In this document: positions 31,759 through 40,998 of the stretch, in pieces
How positions within the stretch are numbered: position 1 is the stretch's first letter
Layout: each line of letters begins with the position of its first letter
Assembly: GCA_937926175.1 (NCBI GenBank)
Contig: CALANV010000025.1
Coordinates: 1-64,000, forward strand
DNA: 64,000 bases
Direction: 5' to 3'
From: an uncultured Rhodospirillales bacterium
GTDB taxonomy: Bacteria > Pseudomonadota > Alphaproteobacteria > CACIAM-22H2
Translations under genes and position numbers: made by a program
The notes under the pieces: generated by a model
The model's input: the letters and a program-made list of their open reading frames with translations, nothing else
Database searches by the model: none
Told to the model about the DNA's origin: nothing

Positions 31759-31924
31759 GACTTCAAACTCCCTCGGGCCGAAAAAAAACGGGCAGCGACA
31801 TGCCACGTTCGGGGAACCGTGTCAACGCGCCCGACCCGTGCCGCCGATGCCGTGTCCCGGCCGCAAATATGTTCCTGGGGCCTCGCGATGTGGTAGAGAC
31901 GGGCGCGAATTGCAAGGGTGTTCC

Positions 31925-33307
31925 GTGGCCACACGCGCCATTTCCGTTGCTGAAGGCCGGGCTCATCCGGCCCCGACTGGACCGTTCCGCGCCCGCGCCG
32001 CCGGCGCGCTCGCGGGCGACATCGCCGTGCCCGGCGACAAGTCGATCTCGCACCGTGCGCTCATGCTGGGCGGTATCGCGACCGGCGTGACGGAGATTCA
32101 CGGCTTGCTCGAGGGCGAGGACGTGTTCGGCACGGCGGCGGCGATGACGGCACTCGGCGCGCAGGTCGAACGCGGCGCCGACGGAGTCTGGCGCGTGCAG
32201 GGGCGCGGCATCGGCGGGCTGATCGAACCTGCCGACGTTCTCGATCTCGGGAATTCGGGGACGAGCGCGCGCCTGCTCATGGGGCTGGTGGCGACGTCGC
32301 CGCTCGTGGCCTTCTTCACCGGCGACGCGAGCCTGCGCAAGCGGCCGATGGCGCGCGTCACGGCACCGCTTGGCGAGATGGGCGCGCGGTTCGTGACGCG
32401 TGACGGCGGCCGTCTGCCGCTCGCCGTCATCGGCACGGCCGATCCGGTACCGATCACCTACCGGCTTCCGGTGGCATCGGCGCAGGTCAAGTCGGCGATC
32501 CTGCTCGCCGGGCTCAATACGCCCGGTCGCACCACAGTGATCGAGCGGGAGCCGACGCGCGACCATACCGAACTCATGTTCCGGCACTTCGGCATCGAGG
32601 TCGCAACCGAGCCCGCAGACGGCGGCGGGATTGCCGTGACGGTAACCGGCCAGCCGGAAATCAGCGGCCGGGTTGTGCGTGTGCCGGGCGATCCGTCCTC
32701 GGCGGCGTTCCCGTTGGTTGCGGCGCTGATCGTGCCGGGCTCGCACGTCACGGTGCGCAACGTCGGCCTCAATCCGCGGCGTACGGGGCTGCTCGAAACG
32801 CTCCGCGAAATGGGGGCCGACCTGACCGTCACGAATGCCCGGACCGAGGCCGGCGAGCCGGTCGGCGACGTGACCGCGCGCTATCGCGAGCTCGTCGGCG
32901 TCGACGTGCCGGCGGCGCGCGCACCGTCGATGATCGACGAGTATCCCATCCTGGCGGTCGCGGCGGCGTTCGCGCGCGGGCGGACCGTCATGCGCGGGTT
33001 GTCCGAGCTGCGGGTGAAGGAAAGCGATCGGCTCTCGGCGATCGCCAACGGCCTTGCCGCATGCGGCGTCAAGGTCGAGGTCGACGGCGACGACCTGATC
33101 GTCACCGGCACCGGCCGGCCGCCGGCTGGTGGTGCCACGATCGCGACGAACCTCGACCATCGCATCGCGATGGCGTTCCTCGTCATGGGGCTGGGCGCCG
33201 AGGCCCCGGTCCAGGTCGACGACGTGGCGCCGATCGCGACCAGCTTTCCGGGTTTCCTGGCGCTGATGCGCGATCTCGGCGGTGCGCTCGAGCCGGCCGG
33301 CGTCTGA
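31925..33307 (+). CDS. aroA: 3-phosphoshikimate 1-carboxyvinyltransferase (EPSP synthase)
   Basis: Sixth step of the shikimate pathway: joins PEP and shikimate 3-phosphate. I place the start at GTG 31925 (460 aa), since upstream codons look non-coding. Key stretches are VPGDKSISHRALMLGGIATG, LDLGNSGTSARLLMGL, GDASLRKRPMARV and ELRVKESDRLSAIANGL. The sequence follows the class II (CP4-like) pattern but keeps Gly in N-S-G-T, the position that is Ala in the glyphosate-tolerant CP4 enzyme. Head of the conserved aroA-cmk-rpsA block. Confidence 0.95.
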   Translation: MATRAISVAEGRAHPAPTGPFRARAAGALAGDIAVPGDKSISHRALMLGGIATGVTEIHGLLEGEDVFGTAAAMTALGAQVERGADGVWRVQGRGIGGLIEPADVLDLGNSGTSARLLMGLVATSPLVAFFTGDASLRKRPMARVTAPLGEMGARFVTRDGGRLPLAVIGTADPVPITYRLPVASAQVKSAILLAGLNTPGRTTVIEREPTRDHTELMFRHFGIEVATEPADGGGIAVTVTGQPEISGRVVRVPGDPSSAAFPLVAALIVPGSHVTVRNVGLNPRRTGLLETLREMGADLTVTNARTEAGEPVGDVTARYRELVGVDVPAARAPSMIDEYPILAVAAAFARGRTVMRGLSELRVKESDRLSAIANGLAACGVKVEVDGDDLIVTGTGRPPAGGATIATNLDHRIAMAFLVMGLGAEAPVQVDDVAPIATSFPGFLALMRDLGGALEPAGV

Positions 33308-33319
33308 GGCGGGAGCGGG

Positions 33320-33988
33320 ATGTCGTTGCGCCGGGGGATGATCATCGCGATCGACGGGCCGGCTGCCGCAGGCAAGGGGACGCTCGCCCGGCGGCTGGCG
33401 GCGCATTTCGGCCTTGCCTATCTCGATACGGGCAAGCTCTACCGGGCCGTGGCACTCCGGGTGCTGCGGGCGGGCGGGGACCCGGCCGATCCGGCGGCGG
33501 CGGCGGCCGCGGCGCGCAGCCTCGCGCCGGCCGATCTCGAGTCGCCGGACCTGCGCGACGAAAAGGTGGGCCAAGCCGCCTCGGTGGTCGCGGCCCAGCC
33601 CGACGTACGGGCCGCCCTGCTCGATTTTCAGCGGAATTTCGCGCGCCATCCCCCGCCTGGGACGAACGGCGCCGTGCTCGACGGGCGCGACATCGGGACC
33701 GTCATCTGCCCGGAGCCGGACGTCATCAAGCTCTTCGTCCACGCGAGCGTGGAAAAGCGGGCCGAGCGGCGGTTCAAGGAGTTGCGGGAACGCGGCGAGA
33801 ACGCTATATTTTCTAACGTTCTTCGGGACATGAAGGAACGGGACGCCCGCGATTCAGGTCGCGGGATCGCGGCTTTGAAAAAGGCCCCGGACGCGTTCGA
33901 CCTGGACACGTCCGAACTCGATGCGGACCAAGTGTTCGCCCAAGCGCTCTCGTTCATCCAGTCCAGGGACCGCAGCGAACGTTCATGA
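33320..33988 (+). CDS. cmk: cytidylate kinase
   Basis: A 222-aa CMP/dCMP kinase. The P-loop IAIDGPAAAGKGTLARRLA is at residues 9-27 and YLDTGKLYRAVAL follows. DGRDIGTVICPEPDVIKLFVHA and the lid region KRAERRFKELRERGE are typical. The start at 33320 gives a 7-residue N-terminal extension before the strand. It lies 12 bases after aroA and 136 bases before rpsA. Confidence 0.96.
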   Translation: MSLRRGMIIAIDGPAAAGKGTLARRLAAHFGLAYLDTGKLYRAVALRVLRAGGDPADPAAAAAAARSLAPADLESPDLRDEKVGQAASVVAAQPDVRAALLDFQRNFARHPPPGTNGAVLDGRDIGTVICPEPDVIKLFVHASVEKRAERRFKELRERGENAIFSNVLRDMKERDARDSGRGIAALKKAPDAFDLDTSELDADQVFAQALSFIQSRDRSERS

Positions 33989-34124
33989 TCTGAGCGGATC
34001 GGCTGCGTGCGGTGCAACCCGCTCGTCGGACGCATGAAGCGCCGGCGGGCACCAACCCCGGCGTCGGCGGTTCTGCATGGGGCGGAACGGATGACCGGAC
34101 TTCAGAAAGGTCTTTAATCTCGGA

Positions 34125-35846
34125 ATGGCTCAAGCTTCGATGCAACCCGGCGCCGGCGGCGTCGAGGAGAATTTCGCCGCTCTGCTCGAGGAGTCGCTGC
34201 GGCATTCGCAGGGTTTTGACGGCATGGTCGCCAAAGGTCGCGTCATCGCGATCGAGGGCGACTACGCCGTGATCGACGTCGGTCTCAAGGCCGAAGGACG
34301 CGTGCCGCTGAAGGAATTCGGCGCGCCCGGCCGCGCGCCGGAACTGAAGGTCGGCGATATCGTCGACGTCTATGTCGAGCGCATGGAGGACAAGAACGGC
34401 GAGGCCGTTCTGTCCCGCGAGAAGGCGAAGCGCGAAGAGGCGTGGGGCCAGCTCGAGAAGGCATTCCAGGCGAACGCCCGCGTCAACGGCGTCATCTTCG
34501 GCCGGGTTAAGGGCGGCTTCACGGTCGACCTCGGTGGTGCCGTCGCCTTCCTGCCCGGCAGCCAGGTCGACATCCGTCCGGTGCGCGACATCACGCCGCT
34601 GATGGGAACGCCGCAGCCGTTCCAGATCCTCAAGATGGACCGCTCGCGCGGCAATATCGTCGTCTCGCGCCGCGCCGTGCTCGAGGAGACGCGCGCCGAG
34701 GCCCGCTCCGAACTGGTCGCCAACCTCAAGGAGGGCCAGGTCCTCGAAGGTGTGGTCAAGAACATCACCGACTACGGCGCGTTCGTCGATCTGGGCGGCG
34801 TCGACGGCCTGCTGCATGTGACCGATATCGCCTGGCGCCGCATCAATCATCCGTCCGAGGCGCTGCAGATCGGCCAGCACGTCAAGGTGCAGGTCATCCG
34901 CTTCAATCCCGAGACGCAGCGTATCTCGCTCGGCATGAAGCAGCTCGAGGCCGATCCGTGGGAAGGCGTCAGCGCCAAGTACCCGGTGGGCGCGAAGTTC
35001 AAAGGCCGCGTTACCAACATCACCGACTACGGTGCCTTCGTCGAACTCGAGCCGGGCATCGAGGGGCTGGTGCACGTGTCCGAGATGAGCTGGACCAAGA
35101 AGAACGTCCACCCGGGCAAGATCGTGTCGACGAGCCAGGAGGTCGAGGTGATGGTCCTCGACGTCGATGCGCAGAAGCGGCGCATCAGCCTGGGCCTCAA
35201 GCAGACCATGCCGAACCCGTGGGAAGCCTTCCGCGACAAGTACTCGGTCGGCACCGAGCTCGAGGGCGAGGTCAAGAACATCACCGAGTTCGGCCTGTTC
35301 GTCGGTCTGCCGGGCGACATCGACGGCATGGTTCACCTGTCGGACATCGACTGGAACCGGCCGGGCGAGGAAGCCATCAAGGACTACAAGAAGGGCGACC
35401 GGGTGAAGGTGAAGGTCCTCGACATCGACGTCGACAAGGAGCGCATCTCGCTCGGCATCAAGCAGCTCGCGAGCGATCCGTTCGAGGCGGCACTCGCCAA
35501 GCTCAACAAGGGCATGGTGGTGACCGGCACCGTCAGCCGTATCGAGGAGAACGGCATCGAGGTCATGCTGCAGGAAGGCGTCACCGGCTTCATCCGCAAG
35601 TCGGAGCTGTCGCGCGACCGCAGCGAGCAGCGGCCCGACCGCTTCGCCGTGGGCGAGAAGGTCGACGCCAAGATCACCCAGCTCGATCGCGCGTCGCGCA
35701 AGATCGTGCTGTCGATCAAGGCCAAGGAGGTCGACGAGGAGAAGGAGGCGATGGCCCAGTACGGCTCGTCCGACTCCGGCGCCAGCCTCGGCGACATCCT
35801 CGGCGCTGCGCTGCGCAACAAGCAGGAGCGCGAGCAGGGCAACTGA
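34125..35846 (+). CDS. rpsA: 30S ribosomal protein S1
   Basis: A 573-aa ribosomal protein with six S1 (OB-fold) repeats, visible as recurring G-x-V-x-x-I-x-x-[YF]-G-A/L-F-V-x-L (VVKNITDYGAFVDLGG, RVTNITDYGAFVELEP, EVKNITEFGLFVGLPG). It binds mRNA on the small subunit and helps initiation. The first repeat is less regular, as usual. A strong terminator follows. Confidence 0.98.
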   Translation: MAQASMQPGAGGVEENFAALLEESLRHSQGFDGMVAKGRVIAIEGDYAVIDVGLKAEGRVPLKEFGAPGRAPELKVGDIVDVYVERMEDKNGEAVLSREKAKREEAWGQLEKAFQANARVNGVIFGRVKGGFTVDLGGAVAFLPGSQVDIRPVRDITPLMGTPQPFQILKMDRSRGNIVVSRRAVLEETRAEARSELVANLKEGQVLEGVVKNITDYGAFVDLGGVDGLLHVTDIAWRRINHPSEALQIGQHVKVQVIRFNPETQRISLGMKQLEADPWEGVSAKYPVGAKFKGRVTNITDYGAFVELEPGIEGLVHVSEMSWTKKNVHPGKIVSTSQEVEVMVLDVDAQKRRISLGLKQTMPNPWEAFRDKYSVGTELEGEVKNITEFGLFVGLPGDIDGMVHLSDIDWNRPGEEAIKDYKKGDRVKVKVLDIDVDKERISLGIKQLASDPFEAALAKLNKGMVVTGTVSRIEENGIEVMLQEGVTGFIRKSELSRDRSEQRPDRFAVGEKVDAKITQLDRASRKIVLSIKAKEVDEEKEAMAQYGSSDSGASLGDILGAALRNKQEREQGN

Positions 35847-35889
35847 CGCCCATGGCCGCTTGACTTGGGCGGCTTCTGCCAATGATCTA

Positions 35890-35924
35890 GGGGCGGGTCG
35901 GGCGACCGATCCGCCCCGATCTTT
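35890..35924 (+). terminator. rho-independent terminator of rpsA
   Basis: GGGGCGGGTCGG (35890-35901) and CCGATCCGCCCC (35906-35917) form a 12-bp stem (one G-T) with a GCGA loop, followed by GATCTTTT. Confidence 0.85.
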
Positions 35925-35942
35925 TCAGGGTTCTTTCGCGCC

Positions 35943-36866
35943 ATGCCTGCTGATCCGGAACTTCTGGCCGATCGTCGCCGCCTCCGGCGGCAGATTTCGG
36001 TCTGGCGCTTCCTCGCGATCGTCGCCGCCGTTGCCGCCGTCGCGATCGGCGTCGGCCGTCTCGGCGTGATCGGCAACGAACACATCGCCCGCCTGTCGAT
36101 CAGCGGCGTGATCGTCGACGATCCGGACCGTTCGCGCGCCATCGCCGCGGCGGCCAAAGACCCCGACGTCGAGGCGCTGATCGTGCGCATCGACAGCCCC
36201 GGCGGCACCGTCGTCGGGGGCGAGTCGCTGTTCAAGGACCTGCGCGCGTTCGCTGCGGTGAAGCCGGTCGTCGCCGTGATGGGCGAGGTGGCGGCCTCGG
36301 GCGGCTACATGGTGGCGCTCGCCGCCGAGCGGATTTTCGCGCGGGAGGGGACGATCACCGGCTCGATCGGCGTCATTCTGCAGACGACCGACGTGACGGG
36401 GCTGCTGTCGAAGCTCGGCATCTCGACAGAGGCGCTCAAGAGCGGTCCGCTCAAGGCCGTGCCGTCGCCGCTCGAGCCGCTGACCGATGCCGGCCGCGAG
36501 GCGACGATGCAGCTCGTCCGCGACATGCACGACATGTTCGTCGACATGGTCGCCGAACGTCGCAACCTGCCGCGCGAGCGTGCGGTCGATCTCGCCGACG
36601 GCCGCGTCTACACCGGCCGCCAGGCCAGGGCGCTTGGCCTCATCGATGCGATCGGCGGCGAGACCGAGGCGCGGGCGTGGCTCGCCGAAAAAGGCATTGC
36701 CGCCGACCTGCCGGTGCGCGAGCTCAAGATCCAGCGGACGGCCGAATCCTGGATCGATCTCATCGATGCCGGGCTCTCGCTGCTGACAGGAAAAACCTAT
36801 CTTTCTGAGAGACTTAAACTTGACGGGCTGGTAGCCGTCTGGCACCCTGACCTCGGCGCCCGCTAG
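35943..36866 (+). CDS. sppA: signal peptide peptidase SppA (S49 family)
   Basis: A 307-aa inner-membrane peptidase that degrades leftover signal peptides. One N-terminal membrane helix (about residues 22-41) precedes an S49 domain. The nucleophile Ser is in GEVAASGGYMVALAAERIFA, and the downstream GTITGSIGVI is conserved. This is the short, single-domain form that assembles as an oligomer. Between rpsA and ihfB, as in related alphaproteobacteria. Confidence 0.93.
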   Translation: MPADPELLADRRRLRRQISVWRFLAIVAAVAAVAIGVGRLGVIGNEHIARLSISGVIVDDPDRSRAIAAAAKDPDVEALIVRIDSPGGTVVGGESLFKDLRAFAAVKPVVAVMGEVAASGGYMVALAAERIFAREGTITGSIGVILQTTDVTGLLSKLGISTEALKSGPLKAVPSPLEPLTDAGREATMQLVRDMHDMFVDMVAERRNLPRERAVDLADGRVYTGRQARALGLIDAIGGETEARAWLAEKGIAADLPVRELKIQRTAESWIDLIDAGLSLLTGKTYLSERLKLDGLVAVWHPDLGAR

Positions 36867-36941
36867 GCCTTGAGGCTGCGTCGCGGGGCCGTCGGGAAGC
36901 CCGCGACGGGGGCGGGAAACAAGGTCTGGGTGGCAGTTCCG

Positions 36942-37226
36942 ATGACCAAGTCCGAACTCATACTCCGTCTGGCCGAACTCAACCCGCACCTCTATCAGCG
37001 GGATGTGGAGCGGATCGTGTCGACGATCTTCGACGAGATCGCCGGCGCGCTCGCGCGCGGCGACCGGGTCGAACTGCGCGGCTTCGGCGCCTTCTCCGTC
37101 AAGCGGCGCGGGGCGCGCACCGGACGCAATCCGCGCACCGGCGAGGCCGTCGACGTCGCCGAAAAATTCATCCCGTTCTTCAAGACGGGCAAAGAGCTTC
37201 GCGAGAAGCTGAACGCCAAGAAATAG
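36942..37226 (+). CDS. ihfB: integration host factor beta subunit
   Basis: A 94-aa DNA-bending protein. It has the IHF/HU fold with MTKSELILRLAE, the basic arm GRNPRTGEAVDVAEKFIPFFKTGKELRE, and the Pro of NPRTG that intercalates DNA. The ATG at 36942 gives the standard N-terminus; upstream codons in frame look non-coding. IHF normally bends DNA at sigma-54 promoters, relevant to the promoter at 18233. Confidence 0.95.
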   Translation: MTKSELILRLAELNPHLYQRDVERIVSTIFDEIAGALARGDRVELRGFGAFSVKRRGARTGRNPRTGEAVDVAEKFIPFFKTGKELREKLNAKK

Positions 37227-37409
37227 TCGGGCCGACCCCACCCCCGGACGCTTGTCGCGTTCCGCCTGAACGGCGAGTATGGAGGGGGCCCGCGCCGCCG
37301 CACCGCATCGGCGCGTTCGAGGGTTGGGGTTCCCAGGGGCCTGCTGCCCCCTACGCAGCCGAGGATCCGGTGGGAATCCCGGCCGGCACTGGTCATCGGG
37401 TTTCAGCGC

Positions 37410-37808
37410 ATGAAGCTTCTGTTCTGGATCGTCGCCCTGCCGCTCCTGTTCATCGCGGCGTTCTTCGCCATCGCCAACCGCGAAACGGTGACGATCGACC
37501 TTTGGCCTGTCGCCGGCCAGGTCTCCGTGCCGCTCTTTCTCGCGCTCGTGGCGGCGCTCTATGTCGGTTTTCTCTTCGGCGCCGTCGTCGCCTGGTGGGC
37601 GGGGCGCACCGCGCGTGCCCGTGCGCGCGAGCAGGCGCGCCGCGCCGAGCGCCTGCAGCACGAGGTCGCCGAGCTCAAGGCGCGGCTCGACGCCGCAAAT
37701 CCGCAGCGCGTGCCGCCGCCGTCGGCACCGCCATCCCTCGTGCCGCCGCCGGGGCAATTGCCCGCGAATGTCGGGCCGACGGCCTCGGCCGCGTGGCCCG
37801 CGCCGTGA
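37410..37808 (+). CDS. lapA: LapA-domain inner-membrane protein
   Basis: A 132-aa protein of the LapA (DUF1049) family. Two membrane helices (about residues 3-22 and 42-65) are followed by a coiled coil (ARAREQARRAERLQHEVAELKARLD) and a Pro-rich tail. In E. coli LapA works with LapB in controlling LPS synthesis; here no lapB lies beside it. Usual neighbour of ihfB in alphaproteobacteria. Confidence 0.85.
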   Translation: MKLLFWIVALPLLFIAAFFAIANRETVTIDLWPVAGQVSVPLFLALVAALYVGFLFGAVVAWWAGRTARARAREQARRAERLQHEVAELKARLDAANPQRVPPPSAPPSLVPPPGQLPANVGPTASAAWPAP

Positions 37809-37824
37809 GCGGGGACAGGCGCAC

Positions 37825-38811
37825 ATGCGCGTGATCTCCGCGAGCGAGGTCGAGGCGGTACTCGAGACCGAGGCGCTCGTCGAGCAGCTGCGCCAGATGT
37901 TCCGCGCTGGTGCGACCGCGCCGACGCGCCACCACCATACGGTCCCCGTGCCGGGCGGCCCGGATGCGACGCTGCTGCTGATGCCCGCGTGGCAGGTCGG
38001 CCGCTACATGGGCGTGAAGATCGTCACGGTCTTTCCCGGCAACGCGGAGAAAAGCCTGCCGTCGGTGATGGGCTCCTACGCGCTGCTCTCGGCGCGCACG
38101 GGCGAGCCGCTGGCCCTCATCGACGGCCGCATGCTGACCCTGCGGCGCACGGCCTGCGCCTCGGCGCTCGCGGCCAAGTATCTCGCGCGCGCGGATGCCG
38201 CGCGCCTCCTGATGGTGGGCACGGGCGCGCTCGCGCCGCATCTCATCCTCGCGCATGCGCGCGTGCGGCCGATCCGCGAGGTGTTGATCTGGGGCCGCAA
38301 TCCGGACAAGGCCGCGCGGCTGGCGAAGACGCTCGATGGCCGGCGCCTCACCGTGCGCGCGACGGACGACCTCGCAGGTGCGGTGCACGGGGCCGACGTC
38401 ATCTCGTGCGCGACCCTGTCGAAGGAACCGCTGGTGCGCGGGGAGTGGCTACAGCCGGGACAGCATGTCGATCTCGTCGGCGGCTTCACGCCCGAGATGC
38501 GCGAGGCCGACGATGTCGCGATCGAGCGCGCGCGTGTGTTCGTCGACACCTATGAGGGCGCATTGAAGGAAGCGGGCGACATCGTGCAGCCGCTCGCGCG
38601 CGGCGTCATCACCCGCGAAATGATCGCGGGCGACCTCGCCGAGCTGACACAGGGCCGCGTCGCCGGACGCCGCTTCCACAACCAGATCACGCTGTTCAAG
38701 TCGGTCGGCACGGCGATCGAGGACCTCGCTGCCGCCATCCTGCTGTTCGAGACCACGCTCGACCGCGCCCCCGGTGAAGGCCATGGGCACGGCGGTGTGC
38801 TGAGAGGATGA
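37825..38811 (+). CDS. ornithine cyclodeaminase/mu-crystallin family protein
   Basis: A 328-aa NAD(P)-dependent enzyme of the ornithine cyclodeaminase family. The ATG at 37825 gives MRVISASEVEAVL, the usual start. The substrate domain has HHTVPVPGGPDATLLLMPAW and the Rossmann domain has MVGTGALAPHLILAHARVRPI. Members include ornithine cyclodeaminase, alanine dehydrogenase and ketimine reductases, and the substrate here is open. It lies next to a decayed HAD gene and an amine-oxidase-like flavoenzyme, so amino acid or imino acid catabolism is plausible. Confidence 0.9.
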   Translation: MRVISASEVEAVLETEALVEQLRQMFRAGATAPTRHHHTVPVPGGPDATLLLMPAWQVGRYMGVKIVTVFPGNAEKSLPSVMGSYALLSARTGEPLALIDGRMLTLRRTACASALAAKYLARADAARLLMVGTGALAPHLILAHARVRPIREVLIWGRNPDKAARLAKTLDGRRLTVRATDDLAGAVHGADVISCATLSKEPLVRGEWLQPGQHVDLVGGFTPEMREADDVAIERARVFVDTYEGALKEAGDIVQPLARGVITREMIAGDLAELTQGRVAGRRFHNQITLFKSVGTAIEDLAAAILLFETTLDRAPGEGHGHGGVLRG

Positions 38812-38819
38812 CGCCGGCG

Positions 38820-39046
38820 ATGATCACATCACCTACGTTCGTCATCCTCGACGGCGTGTTGATTGACAGTGAGGTCGTCGTCCGTTGCATCGCTACCGAT
38901 GACGCAACGGTCAACGATATCGGCGTCAGCAGCGAGACGTTCGCCGATCTCAAGGCGCGGAAGGCAATGCCGCTGCCGGCACGTCTTTCGTGTTCGGCGA
39001 TGTGCGCAACCTCTCCGGCCTCGTGAAGCGCGTCGTTGTTCATTGA
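38820..39046 (+). pseudogene. remnant of a HAD-family phosphatase gene
   Basis: The first frame from 38820 reads TFVILDGVLIDSEVVV, which matches the HAD motif I (F-D-C-D-G-V-L-I-D-S-E) with two residues lost. After about 50 codons the sequence continues in another frame (from 38975) as AGTSFVFGDVRNLSGLVKRV, matching the C-terminal end of the same family. The total of about 75 codons is a third of the usual 220, and the catalytic core between is missing. The parts point to an internal deletion and a frameshift. A real short ORF is unlikely. Confidence 0.55.
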
Positions 39047-39064
39047 TCTGCTGTTCGGGGGCAC

Positions 39065-40180
39065 ATGAAGATCATCGTCATCGGCGCCGGCATCATGGGT
39101 CTATCGGCGGCATGGGCGCTGACGCGCGACGGACACGACGTAACGGTTTGCGAGCAGGGCGAGATCCCCAATCCGCTGGGCTCGTCGGTCGACCAGCATC
39201 GCCTGATCCGCCATTCTTACGGTGCGCAGCGCGGCTACGTGCGCATGGTGAACGAGGCCTTTGCCGCGTGGGACCTGATGTGGCGCGATCTGGGCGCGAA
39301 GCATTACGCGCCCACCGGCACGCTGGTGCTGGAGACGAGCGCGGGGCGCTGGGCCGAGGACAGCGCCGCCGCACTCGCGGCCGAGGGGATTGCGTTCCGC
39401 CGCCTGAGCGCCGATGAGGTCGCGCGCGACTTCCCGCTGATCGATCCGGCGAATGTCCGCTTCGCACTCCATCTCGAGAGCGGCGGCACGCTGTTTGCCG
39501 ATCGCATCATCACCGATCTCGCGCGGCACCTGATCAGGCGCGGCGCCACGATCCGGACATCGACGCGCGTCCGCGACGTCGATCCGGACATCGCACGCGT
39601 GACGCTCGACGATGGAAAGGCACTCGACAGCGATGCGGTCGTGATCGCGGCGGGTCCGTGGGTGCGGCGTCTCCTACCGTCGCTCGCCGCCCGCGTCACG
39701 CCGTCGCGGCAGGTCATCGTTTACCTGGCGCCGCCCGACGACCTTGCCGTCGCGTGGCAGCACCATCCCATGATCCTCGACATCGATCCGGCGGCGGGCT
39801 TCTACCTCGTGCCGCCACGCGCCGGCACCGGACTCAAGGTCGGCAATCACGGCTTCACGCTTAAGGGCGATCCCGACCGCGACCGTACCCCGGGCGACGA
39901 CGAGGCCCGCGCCATCATGCAGCTTTGCGCCGGACGCCTGCGCGGCTTCGATCGCTATCGTCTGGTCGAGGCGAAGACCTGTTTCTACGACGTCGAGCCG
40001 GCGGAACGGTTCATCGTCGAACGGCTGGGTGCTGCGGGCTGGGTCATGAGCGGTTTCTCGGGCCATGGCTTCAAGTTCGGCGCCGTCCTGGGACTGGCGC
40101 TCGCCGATGCCATTTCAGGCCGGCGCGATTCCTCTGTGCTCACTGCCTGGGCCGCGGGCGAGATGCCCGATCCTTCGTGA
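39065..40180 (+). CDS. FAD-dependent oxidoreductase, sarcosine-oxidase type
   Basis: A 371-aa flavoprotein of the DAO/MSOX type. The FAD Rossmann motif VIGAGIMGLSAAWAL is at residues 4-18. The C-terminal EAKTCFYDV aligns with the Cys that attaches FAD covalently in monomeric sarcosine oxidase and N-methyltryptophan oxidase; WVMSGFSGHGFKFGAVLG is also typical. The substrate is probably an N-methyl or cyclic amino acid, but the enzyme cannot be named exactly. It follows the HAD remnant. Confidence 0.88.
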   Translation: MKIIVIGAGIMGLSAAWALTRDGHDVTVCEQGEIPNPLGSSVDQHRLIRHSYGAQRGYVRMVNEAFAAWDLMWRDLGAKHYAPTGTLVLETSAGRWAEDSAAALAAEGIAFRRLSADEVARDFPLIDPANVRFALHLESGGTLFADRIITDLARHLIRRGATIRTSTRVRDVDPDIARVTLDDGKALDSDAVVIAAGPWVRRLLPSLAARVTPSRQVIVYLAPPDDLAVAWQHHPMILDIDPAAGFYLVPPRAGTGLKVGNHGFTLKGDPDRDRTPGDDEARAIMQLCAGRLRGFDRYRLVEAKTCFYDVEPAERFIVERLGAAGWVMSGFSGHGFKFGAVLGLALADAISGRRDSSVLTAWAAGEMPDPS

Positions 40181-40284
40181 CCGGCTTCGCGCGGCGCTGC
40201 CGGTGACGCAATGCCGGCCCGGCTGGTCGCGCCGGCCGGGTTTCGTGCTAGAAGGAGGGCCGGACAAACGGGGGAGATTGCACT

Positions 40285-40998
40285 ATGGCCGGGGCCGCCG
40301 ACCGTATCATCGTCGCCATCGACCGGATGGATCTCGACGCAGCGCACGCTGACGTCGCGCGCCTGAAATCCATGGCCGGCGTCATCAAGCTGGGCCTCGA
40401 GTTCTTCATCGCCAATGGTCCCCAGGGCGTGCGCGCCGTTGCCGGTCCGGTCCCGCTGTTCCTCGACCTGAAGCTCCACGACATTCCGAACACCGTCGCG
40501 GGCGGCGTGCGCTCCGCTTGCCTGCTGTCGCCGCGTTTTCTCACCATCCACACATCCGGCGGCGAAGCGATGATGCGGGCGGCCGCCGACGCCGCGAAAG
40601 CGGCCGGGCCGGGCCGGCCGAAGCTGCTCGGCATCACGGTGCTGACCAGTCTCGATGCCGAAGATCTCGACGCCGTCGGCCAGCGTGGCCCCGTGATCGA
40701 TCAGGCGAAGCGCCTGGCCGCGCTCGCGCAACGGTCCGGTCTCGACGGGGTGGTCTGCTCGGCGCACGAGGTGGCGGCCTTGCGCGAACTCTGCGGGCCG
40801 GATTTCCTGCTGGTCGTGCCGGGCATCCGGCCGAGCTGGGCCGCAAGCCAGGACCAGAAGCGCGTCATCACGCCGGCGGAAGCGATCGCCCGCGGCGCCG
40901 ATTATCTGGTCATCGGCCGTCCGATCACGCACAGCGACGACCCCGCGGCGAGCCTGAAGCGGATCGCCGACGAGATCGCCGGCGCGACGGCGTCATGA
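40285..40998 (+). CDS. pyrF: orotidine 5'-phosphate decarboxylase
   Basis: A 237-aa group I OMP decarboxylase, the last step of UMP synthesis. Motifs are IVAIDRMDLDAA near the N-terminus, the catalytic FLDLKLHDIPNTV (Lys and two Asp), and VVPGIRPSWAASQDQKRV near the C-terminus. Its stop overlaps the trpF start (ATGA). Confidence 0.97.
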   Translation: MAGAADRIIVAIDRMDLDAAHADVARLKSMAGVIKLGLEFFIANGPQGVRAVAGPVPLFLDLKLHDIPNTVAGGVRSACLLSPRFLTIHTSGGEAMMRAAADAAKAAGPGRPKLLGITVLTSLDAEDLDAVGQRGPVIDQAKRLAALAQRSGLDGVVCSAHEVAALRELCGPDFLLVVPGIRPSWAASQDQKRVITPAEAIARGADYLVIGRPITHSDDPAASLKRIADEIAGATAS

